Source: Mactromeris polynyma
Taxonomy: Eukaryota > Mollusca > Bivalvia > Venerida > Mactridae
Direction: 5' to 3'
Length of the DNA: 64,000 nt
NCBI GenBank assembly: GCA_032209605.1
Contig: JASFXZ010000027.1
Span: forward strand, 5,661,372 to 5,725,371
The translations under genes and the position numbers were made by a program. Shown one piece after another: positions 55,616 through 64,000 of this stretch. The notes beneath the pieces were generated by a model that did no database searches, was not told the origin of the DNA, and saw nothing but the letters and a program-made list of their open reading frames with translations. Numbering within the stretch: position 1 is the first letter of the stretch; every line of letters begins with the position of its first letter.

Positions 55616-58600
55616 TCACACGACTTGGTAACCTGGGTACTCGTCCTTGTAGGCCTTTGGAATAGTGATAACAATACCAGTTGGACATTTAGGTTGTTGA
55701 CAGCATAATCCTGGTGGAGCATCCTCCATGTGACACACTGAAGGTAGTGCGTTCCAGTTCAAACAGCTGAATAAAGATAAAAATATGGTAAGTCGAACTA
55801 TTTTGTTAAAGACATAGAACTATTTGTTTTTTGTGATGTTCTCTGTAACTACTTACTTATTTTTTTTCTATTGTATATTTATCAAGTTTATAATGCACAG
55901 TATTGTGTACAAGTAACGCTCCCTGTGGCCGCGTATTCTCTCTCCTTTATGACGTCATTAAAATTGTATGACGTCATAGATATGTTATCATACACTACCA
56001 AGAAAACTTTTCTCTCTACAATGCAGTTTTATAGCACATCTTAATATTCATTGGGTACAGACGTATTTTGTGTTATCGTTTTAGTTTGATTAATAGACAT
56101 ATTTATTTTAGTTTTAAATTCCCTATCACAAATATTTTGGAATTGTTTAATAATTAACTACATTATCGAGTTAACCTTACTTTAAACTGCATTATTATTT
56201 GAAATTTTAGGGTTATTTCACATTCTTATGTTACTAGCTTATTTACTGGGAGCAAGGTCAGACTGAGGCTGCTTGTTCCTTCGTGCTGGATTAATTACAG
56301 TGTCTATTGTTGTATGCGTGATGGTTGGTTGCTTTTAATGATTAGTTACTGCCTACTTAGTCAATTTATGTATATATACTCGGTAAAAAAAGTCTTGCGA
56401 CACGGAATATTTGTTTGGTAATTTATCGGAATGCATTCAAAACCTATATAAACTAATATATTTTTGACGCTCCAGCCTAGGCGATTTTAACGCTATTTAT
56501 TAAAACAATAGAGGTGTAACTAGCGCTATATAAGAACCAATTGACAGGCCATGAGTTAAACCTTCCAAAAATATATAGTTTATATAGGTTTTAAATGCAT
56601 TCCGATAAATTACCAAACAAATATTCCGTGTCGCAATACTTTTTTTACCGAGTATATGTTGGAAATCAAGGACCATATAGCGATTAAGTGTGAGGTTACA
56701 AGTGCTGACAGTTCCAAGGCTGTAATTCGCTATATGATTTTTGTTTCTGTTTGTGTTTTGAATGTGTTTTGTATTTCCCTTTCCCCTGTGCAATTCTGCC
56801 ACTTTATACAGTGTTCAGATTGTTTCCTGCCCATGTTTGGCCTATTACGGCCAGTTGTCTTGACTTGTCCTGTGATCTTTTCCATCCATTAATTTCCCCA
56901 TTCCCACTCCCTTTACTGTCCACTTTGATTCTCCTAGTTATTCCTTGTGGTCTGCTGGGCCATTCCTTGTGCCTTAGTTCCTTAATATGTGTACCGTTTG
57001 ACCTCCTTTAGTGCCTTATGGTTTGTGGATTGTTGTTTTTTCCGGAGATCTGCGTGGGGAGGCAGTCTTGTGTATGTGGCTTTCCCTGTAGTTACGTATT
57101 TTCTCTCTTTTATTTAAAATAATCATTCTTAATCAATATGTCGAATAATACTGTAAATTATATTCTTACTTCATCTTGAAAAAGGCTTATCAAGTCAAAA
57201 TATCGTTTTTCTAGTGAATATTTAACCAAAAAATAATCCTGATTATTTTGCTCATATATTGACATTTTAGCCATCTGTCACAATTCAAAATTAAGTAATG
57301 AAACATAAAACTTGTAAGATTCATCAGATCAATAATTCTGAAGGACATGTAATTTTTGCAGAAGTGTTACATAAATATGATTAAAGAAAGAAAGAAATTT
57401 TAAGATATAACACAACTTTGAATGTCAGGTGTCACTTGATGGGGGTGAAATAAATCAAGCGGGAAAAGTGCGCCCAATGTGGGGTTCGAACCCATGACCC
57501 CTAACCACTAATACAGCCCTCTACCCACTGAGCTAACCGGGCAACCATCCAACCCCACACTTCTCCCCTTCCGGAATTTGAGGCTCAACCACCGTGGGCT
57601 GTCAACACCTCCACCATTTAATTAAATCAAGGGGGAAAGTGCATTTGTTATGGGGCTCGAACCCACAACCCCCTAACAATTAGTACAGCTCTCTACCAAC
57701 TGAGCTAACCGGGCGACCGTCTAACCCTGCAACGCTACAGTGGCTCAGAAAATACTAAGACTACTACTTACACAGCTCTGCAAGAATACATTCCCTGTTT
57801 AGCATTTGTACAAGTACAAGACTGACTACATCCATCATTCCATGTCTGATCTTGTGTGTACAATTGATCTTTGTATGTACAGAGAGCTGCAAGAACAAAC
57901 ATCATTATTGATAAAAATTACTGCGCAAATTTTATCCCAAGTCAATTGATCTTTGGGCAAATATACTGGTCAAAAGAGCTAACCAACCATTTACGTATTT
58001 TGAGAGTCTTTACTATATTAGGAAAAAAGGTCATCTTAACAATGACCATGATTTGGACAGGTTTACTTTGACATTTGCGGTAGTTCCATTCGTTTGAATC
58101 ATACATTATGTGGCTTAAATCAATCCAAATTAACAGAAAAGGTTTCTATATGTGTTTAGAATGTACATTATATTATTATATCACTCCCCCCTGTGCAATT
58201 CTTTCACTTTTTATAGTGTTCAGGTTATTTTCTGCCTGATACTTAAGTTTAAATAAGAAGTTACAAGAAAAAATCTAATGTGAGTTCTTCAACCGGTATT
58301 ACCATTACGGATCGTCAGGTAATGATGAGTAACATTGTTACTTAGAGACGGCATCATTTCCTAGTAACGGACATGATTCTTTTTAATTTGAAGAGTTTCA
58401 GGGGACATGGTTTGTTTAGAACGTCAACGGATATATAGTATATATATATATAGATGTGTGTGTGTCATATGAGGAGAGTCCCAGAATTACATAGACTTTT
58501 AATATAACTTATAAACTTGATGTAATAGAGACAAATACATTTGCTTGTGATGTGTAGATATCGTGTTGCATAAACGGACATCGCATCAAGTTTCAGTAAT

Positions 58601-61600
58601 GCAAGGTTCATGTTAGGGAACTGGTACTTTTTGAAGTACATAATATAACATGTAATTCAAATAGCTTAAAATATATTCTTATACTATAATGTTAACCGTT
58701 TCACATTCCAAAACCAAAGCTCAATATATTTTGACAGATAGTTTCTTCTAGGACCAAATACTAATACTAGAACTGGAGATATATTAAAAGACATCAAGAT
58801 TCCAAGAACATTGGAAGTTTCCTGATTATAATCCAGAATAATAAATTATGTACTAATTCCGCTACTTTCATTGTGTTTAAAGATTTGCTTTAGCCTTATT
58901 TTTTTACTGTAAGCCAAATACGTATACAAATTATATCCAATCTTTTAAACCAAAATTAATATCTACTATACACTCATTTTGTTGTTGTCTTCTTGGTTGA
59001 AGCTTAATGTATCTATAATGCATAATGTCTCATGGTTTACAAAACTGACCAACTTTGCACAATACAGGCAAGTTGATTGAATTGCTTCCTGTCTACTAGT
59101 ATAATGTAAAATTACTGAAATATTAAGAGTAAACATAGCATATTCCGCCGAGGTTGAAGACATGATCCAAATTTACAATATTTTAATCACTCCGTACAGC
59201 TGCTTCGTGGGTTTCTAACCAGTGCCCATACCAAATTCAGGGAACCCATCGGTGCACAACCCATCGACCACTGTGCTTCCTTGGGACTTATTGTGTTATG
59301 AAATAAGAAGCTTGCCAAAAATGTCAATTAAAAGCAATGTACAAAGTGAGGTGTAGAAATGCATAATTATGTAAATAGTTATGTAGTGCAGGGAGTTTAC
59401 CCTCGTTAATAACAGTCCACTGTGTTGTTGTAATAGTGATGCAGTCAGGTGAGGCACAACACTCGCCAGGAGACTTCTGCAATGTGCAGCTTGGTGGTAA
59501 GTTTGTATATTCTGGGCACCTGATAAAACAAACTTCAAAAGTTATATGAAACATTTGCAAAGTATTATAATATCTTCCAAACAACGGTTAAAGATACATT
59601 ATTGTTCAAATTCACTCAAAAATTATTTGGGATACACAATACCAAGTATCGATCCATTTCAAGAAACAAATTGCATTCACTACACAAGCGAACCATACAA
59701 AATGGTAAAATACCAAGTTACAAGTCTGGAGCCATATTCACAAACATTTTAAGACTGAAACTCAGACTTAGACTTTTTGTTCCTACGTTAATATTACATA
59801 ATTGATTTTAATAAAACTTGGCTGAAGTATAGAGAGGGTAATAATAACTATGCAGACAAACTTTCATGTGTTTAGAGATAATGAACACGAAATGATGGTA
59901 AATATAACTTTTGCAAATATAAAGTCTAAGTCTGAGTTTCAGTTTTAAAATGTTTGTGAATATGGTCCCTGGACACATCTCTTTGTATCTTGTAATGAAG
60001 AAAAGAGATTTTCTTTTTCATTATTACACACTTTCAAATGCATTTACATGATATAAGTAATGGTGTAGATTTGCAAACATAACATTGCTTTTTAAATTTT
60101 CATCCACAATATATCTGTTATAGTAGAAATAATGCTTAAATTAAAATAAAAGAGCGCCACTGAACGATTTCGACCTCTTCTTTAAGTGACGTCATTTCGG
60201 AAAAATGTCACATGTGACATCACCATGTACTGACCGTAAGCAATATTTGCGCCATATGGCAATATAAAGAAATTTGACCATATAGTGTAAATATTGTTTC
60301 CTGCTTGCAAATAGTGACATCATATGTCGCTTACAGAAGAGGTTGTAAATCCAATAGAAGGGCTCAAACCTTAAATTTCAATTGTTTTGAAATACATGTA
60401 TTTAAACTTTAGCATTGATCTGGAGGCAAGTTGTTTCAAAACTAACAAGTACATACAGGTTTCTACAGCTGTAGTATCCAATCGAGGCATCTTCACATGT
60501 ACAGTTATACTGACACCCATCCTTCCAGTATTGTCCCTGGGAGTATTGATGACCTTTGTAGTCGCAAACTGAAGAATTACAAAAGGGACATAATTACAGA
60601 TTTGTACTCGTAATGTACACTTGGAGAATATGAAGCCATATTTTATATCGAATAATTAATAAAACAAAGTTCCAGCATGCATCATAGATCAACAAAACTG
60701 AGATACATATAACATTGAGTTACTGATCGATTGTTAAGTTCAGTATTTTTAAGTTTTAAATTACATTAGATTTATCAAACAACATAAAGTAAAACATACA
60801 TGTCTTGTTTGGTCCTGAAGCGTTCTTATACAAGTTTAATTGTTCTTAAGAAAACACATGCACAATTTCATTGCCCTAAAGCAAAAACATACACGATTTT
60901 TATTGTCCTAAGGCAAAAACATGCACAACTTAATTGTTCTAAGGCAAAAACCTACAAAAGCTAATTGTCCTAAGGCAAAAACATACACAATTTAATTATC
61001 CTGAAGAAAAAACATACACAACATAATCGTCTTAAAGCCAAAACATACACAATTTTTACTGTCCTAAGGCAAAGACATAACACTTTATTGTCCTAATGCA
61101 AAAACATACACGATTTTTATTGTCCTAAGGCAAAAACATGCACAATTTAATTGTCCTAAGGCAAAAACCTATACAATTTAATTGTCCTAAGGCAAAAACA
61201 TACACAATTTAATTATTCTGAAGCAAAAATATACACAACATAATCGTCTTAAAGCCAAAACATACACAATTTTACTGTCCTAAGGCAAAGATATACACAA
61301 TTAATAGTCCTCAGGCAAAAACATGCACAATTAATTGTCCTAAAGCAAAAACATGCATAATTAATTGTATTACCTGGTACAGGTGTAGTTTGATGATTGT
61401 TTGGATGCTGTCCAGTGCCAGTGCCTGGTTAAAAAAACAAGTATATAAAATACGAACAACAGCAAATTAACAATGGCTTGCAAAGGTCTGATATTCGTGA
61501 GTCATTTGATTTCATCTTAATTAACACTGCAACAATGCAGAGGATTCTGCAATGATCTTTATACAAGTAAAATACCAGTGCTGGAAAAATAATGTACTGA

Positions 61601-64000
61601 AATTGTAAATTATCCATATTAAGTGGATAGGTTATAAAATTATAAAATACAACAACTCTGATATAATTGTTAGTGAAATATAATAAAACAACACATTTGT
61701 CAATTTAGAGAAACACAGGACAAATGGTACAGCCTTATCTGGCCACATATGTTCTAATTTGACACATCGGTGCTACAGATTTGTGAATATAAGTCCGTGT
61801 TTGTGAATGATTGCTTAGCAACTGATTCCGAATTTAAAACTGAATTTCTACAATTGATATAGATTACTGCAATTGTTTTACACATTATAAAAGCAGTTCC
61901 CCTATTTACATATCAAACTGTCAAATTTACATATTTTTGCAACTATACAGTTTTAATTTTACCTTACAAACTTCTCTTATAAGTCAGTATTCAATTATAC
62001 CTACACTTTGCCTTGGTGACAATATATTAAATACATTTAGTACTGTTCAATATTTACATAAACCGGAATTAATATATTTTTTGAGAATTTAAAAAAAATA
62101 AACAACTACTTACATGCAGCGTGTCCTTGAATGGCAAATACGTCACCAGTACCCGGATTAGCTGGAAATAAAATGTCACATTACATATTTCTCATCATAC
62201 AGTGGAGTTTACAAAAACCATATCAAATGACATTTAATGATCGCATATGAAAAAAAGTAATACGACAAAAGAGTATGAGGTGCAGTGATTTGTCTGGGTA
62301 ATATAACGGACCAGCAATCCGAAGACCCGATTCAAATCCCAGTAGCTTAATTGACCGATTTTTCATGTTCCTCAGAACATGATTTTATATAAAACCTCCG
62401 AAAATAGAATATTAAAGCTGTTGAGTACTGTGGATAATAGCAAAGCATATGATTTTCCTGTATGAAACTGAAAGTACCAGTTTCGGATACAAAAATTTTC
62501 TGATACATTCTTAACTGTTCACAATATTGCATATTACAAAACATACTGTATCCCCAGTGAGCAAGGCTGGTTCCCGGAGCATAGTAGAATGATGGCTTCT
62601 GGTCTCCGGCTTCATAGAAGCATGCTGGTTTTGTGGAAATCATCATCCATCCAAAAGAGTCGCAAGTGTCAGTTGGATCAGAATGACCGCTGGCATAGAA
62701 CTCACGTCCAGTATTAGCATCGCTGTATAACAGAAACATTTCTATGTCAGACAAACAATGCAATATATCCACAAGCCTACCACCGGATAGTTGTTTTGCC
62801 CATTTTGCACAACCTTTTCTTAATGGCCATTGATATCTCAAAATACTAGCAAACTAAATATATCAGTCAAAGATTTATGTAAATATACATTTCCTGCATC
62901 ATAACTCTGCTGATGCTAATGTCTACAACATGTATGATATGACCACATTAAACTGGCAGACATTTATATTTACTAACACATTTCGGGTACAATTCATTAG
63001 CTCATCGAGAGCACATATATTGAAATCACTCGTTACATTTGAACAATGACATCTAAAGATTTTGTATAAATATTCATGAGAATCAGTTAGACTGTATTGT
63101 CAGACGATATTATGTATACAACAAATCCAATTCCATTGATCATTCTGAAAATCTTACCCAGACATGCTGAAGATTTCCTTTTGAGCAGTTTTAAGATCAG
63201 TCCATGATGATGAAAGGATTCTGTCAGTTGTAAACCAGGAGTTCTTGTCAGCTCCAGTAGCATTAAAGACAACAAAGGCCTTCTCAACACCTTGGTTGTA
63301 GATACCAACCTTGATCTGGATTGAAAACAAGACAAACAGGTGACCTTATGATAAAATAATACAATAGGATGATGAAGGGGAAGTGTAGAAGAATACTTGC
63401 CAGCCATAGTTATTCATTTTCCAACAACAAGAGGTTTATACTTCTAATGGTTAGATCATTTGGTAAACCTTCTTTTGCTTACAATGGTTGTTCTCTTTGG
63501 AAGGCTTACCAAGGGAAGTAAGAGACACCAATGTTCTGTTTTGTTTGAAGTCAAAGGTTAAAACACTTCTTATGTATCTGTAGATCTGCATTTTATTTTA
63601 AGCAATTCTCTTAAATAAATTGGAGCAAAAATGTATAAAACAGTGTTTCTATCAAAACCTGGACAGTATCTGCTTGTCGGAACTATAAACTGGTTTAACT
63701 AAATGTAATTGTTTAAGGGCTTATCCCAGTACAGTTATATAACCATGGCTCTTATCTATCAACTGAGTTTAAAATGAAAGTCTCAGTTTAAAACTCTAAA
63801 ACTCAACCATATTGAGAGTATTGCCAATTTTCTAAAAGACAACTGAACTTTACAGTTTCAGATCAACACATACTTGATCAAAGCAGTAGTCTGTCCAGTG
63901 ATTTGAGAAGTCCGGCTTGTAATGTCCATTGTATGATGAAGTCAGTGTTTGAGCTTGAGGTATATTTTGGTTCAAAGTCTGTCCGGAGTGCCATAACTGG
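55616..64000 (-). CDS. Second secreted VWC-like gene, 3' part (nine exons, 5' off the window)
   Basis: Exons 63874->64000, 63158-63315, 62547-62722, 62114-62161, 61374-61424, 60457-60568, 59401-59519, 57772-57886 and 55616-55766 join in frame to 351 residues and a TGA stop at 55616-55618. The first three encode an unrecognised domain with WHSGQTLNQN, HWTDYC, KNSWFTTDRILSSSWTDL and TCDSFGWMM. Two small class 1-1 exons give Gly/Thr/Pro spacers. The last four make two VWC-like modules with the same split-exon plan as the giant gene: CDYKGHQYSQGQYWKDGC and CPEYTNLPPSC ... ECCASPDC; CTYKDQLYTQDQTWNDGC and CLNWNALPSVC ... LCCQQPKC. The protein ends KAYKDEYPGYQVV. Likely secreted and related in part to the giant gene; the start and N-terminus are not visible. 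Confidence 0.82.
56374..56657. mobile_element. 284-bp palindromic element with about 95-bp inverted ends
   Basis: From the left, ATATACTCGGTAAAAAAAGT then CTTGCGACACGGAATATTTG is matched in inverse by the right end CAAATATTCCGTGTCGCAA then TACTTTTTTTACCGAGTATAT, and the match goes on to the words around AACCTATATAAACTA. There is a TA-rich target on both sides. It fits a Tc1/mariner-type non-autonomous element; the high match between arms suggests a recent insertion. Confidence 0.85.
56749..57115 (+). repeat. Dispersed repeat with TGTGGGGAGGCA-like end, copy 2
   Basis: A longer copy than 53676-53890, with GGGCCATTCCTTGTGCC, GTGGATTGTTGTTTTTTCCG, GATCTGCGTGGGGAGGCAGT and GTTACGTATTTTCTCTC. A fragment of its left part (CCTGTGCAATTCT) recurs near 58190-58250. 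Confidence 0.6.
57465..57545 (-). repeat. tRNA-like sequence 1
   Basis: The minus strand reads GCCCGGTTAGCTCAGTGGGT then AGAGGG (A box), later GGGTTCGAACCCCACATTGG then GC. The acceptor ends GCCCGGT and ATTGGGC can pair and the T arm is good, but the anticodon arm does not form. A tRNA-derived repeat or a pseudo-tRNA is likelier than a working gene. Confidence 0.5.
57635..57720 (-). repeat. tRNA-like sequence 2
   Basis: The minus strand reads GCCCGGTTAGCTCAGTTGGT then AGAGAGC and later GTGGGTTCGAGCCCCATAAC. It is a diverged neighbour of the sequence at 57465-57545, with which it also shares the flank AATTAAATCAAG/AATAAATCAAG on one side, so the pair is a tandem duplication. Confidence 0.5.
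57887..59400 (-). other. Intron of the second gene, mostly empty
   Basis: The intron between the two VWC-like modules shows a TA/TG microsatellite at about 58436-58470 and a short piece of a dispersed repeat near 58190-58250. I see no exon in it. Confidence 0.5.
59732..59965. mobile_element. 234-bp element with about 45-bp inverted ends
   Basis: CCATATTCACAAACATTTTA then AGACTGAAACTCAGACTTAG on the left is inverse to CTAAGTCTGAGTTTCAGTTT then TAAAATGTTTGTGAATATGG on the right. The interior is AT-rich and non-coding. It lies in the intron between the two halves of a VWC-like module of the second gene. Confidence 0.8.
60151..60368. mobile_element. 220-240-bp inverted-repeat element family, copy 3
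   Basis: The left end, GAGCGCCACTGAACGATTTC then GACCTCTTCTTTAAG, is inverse to the right end, which reads CTTACAGAAGAGGTTGTAAA then AGAAGGGCTC. The inner part matches copies 1 and 2. It lies in the intron just before the A exon of the second VWC-like gene is read (genomic left side). Confidence 0.7.
60835..61372. repeat. 31-bp minisatellite, about 17 copies
   Basis: The unit is TTGTCCTAAGGCAAAAACAT then ACACAATTTAA, with frequent single-base changes and small deletions. The array ends two bases from the linker exon 61374-61424, so its last copy makes up the donor-side intron sequence. Confidence 0.85.
61425..62113 (-). other. Intron between the two linker exons of the second gene
   Basis: AT-rich sequence with no supported exon or repeat. 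Confidence 0.4.
62275..62350 (+). repeat. Possible tRNA-like remnant
   Basis: It contains GACCCGATTCAAATCCC, a B-box-like word, about 40 bases after GTCTGGGTAATATAACGGAC. No cloverleaf forms. Confidence 0.25.
62547..64000 (-). CDS. Unrecognised Trp/Cys domain of the second gene
   Basis: These three exons encode at least 153 residues. Visible features are conserved-looking aromatic stretches (GHYKPDFSNHWTDYCF, NSWFTTDRILSSSWTDL), an IFSMSG junction, GREFYASGH and a DTCDSFGWMM ... KPACFYEAGD pair of cysteines. The phase 0 and phase 2 introns inside it show that it is one domain and not a string of class 1-1 cassettes. I can name no family for it with confidence. Confidence 0.7.

Larger units (their letters stand above)
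55767..57771 (-). other. Last intron of the second gene, repeat-rich
   Basis: It holds a 284-bp palindromic element (56374-56657), a dispersed repeat copy (56749-57115) and two tRNA-like heads (57465-57545, 57635-57720). No exon is seen in it. Confidence 0.7.

Noticed and set aside
57465..57720. Two functional tRNA genes
   Set aside because: Promoter boxes and T arms are good but the anticodon arms do not pair, and the two are parts of a larger duplicated repeat.

Overview
This is eukaryotic, AT-rich, intron-rich DNA from an animal, most likely a mollusc and possibly a bivalve. That reading rests on the secreted VWA/ShKT/VWC-like architecture, a SINE of molluscan type and many short transposon remnants. 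It is inference; no marker gene fixes the species. All exon models below come from reading splice sites and phases by eye.

Region 1 (50-39400, minus strand). One very large gene fills 60% of the window. It starts at 39343, with a TATA box at 39387-39395, and runs off the left edge. I can place 58 coding exons (8,777 bp, about 2,925 residues) whose phases all join without a break. The order is signal peptide, VWA1, short linker, VWA2, ShKT1, ShKT2, VWC-like 1-2, ShKT3, then VWC-like 3-23, with Pro/Thr/Gly-rich spacers between modules. Each VWC-like module is split over an 'A' exon (phase 1 in, 2 out, almost always 115 bp) and a 'B' exon (phase 2 in, 1 out, carrying a variable spacer). ShKT and spacer exons are mostly symmetrical class 1-1 cassettes. 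The product should be a secreted, disulfide-rich, extended matrix protein; a shell, byssus, cuticle or mucus role is a guess.

Region 2 (39400-46000). Tandem arrays and inverted repeats surround one plus-strand exon encoding the C-terminal part of a GT92-type glycosyltransferase (42320-42925).

Region 3 (45960-52940). A complete PIF/Harbinger DNA transposon with matching terminal inverted repeats and a 3-bp CAG duplication. It carries a transposase gene that lacks its middle catalytic part and a seven-exon Myb/SANT-like accessory gene on the other strand.

Region 4 (52941-55500). Dispersed repeats and a minisatellite.

Region 5 (55500-64000, minus strand). The 3' end of a second secreted-protein gene: an unrecognised Trp/Cys-containing domain, two short spacers and two VWC-like modules of the same exon design, with the stop codon at 55616-55618. 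The two VWC-like genes lie in the same orientation, which suggests a local family sharing exon cassettes.

Introns and intergenic DNA carry several repeat families: a 180-bp inverted-repeat element, a 220-240-bp inverted-repeat element, a 110-130-bp directional repeat in seven copies, long palindromes, a SINE with a 17-bp target duplication, tRNA-like heads and at least six tandem arrays.
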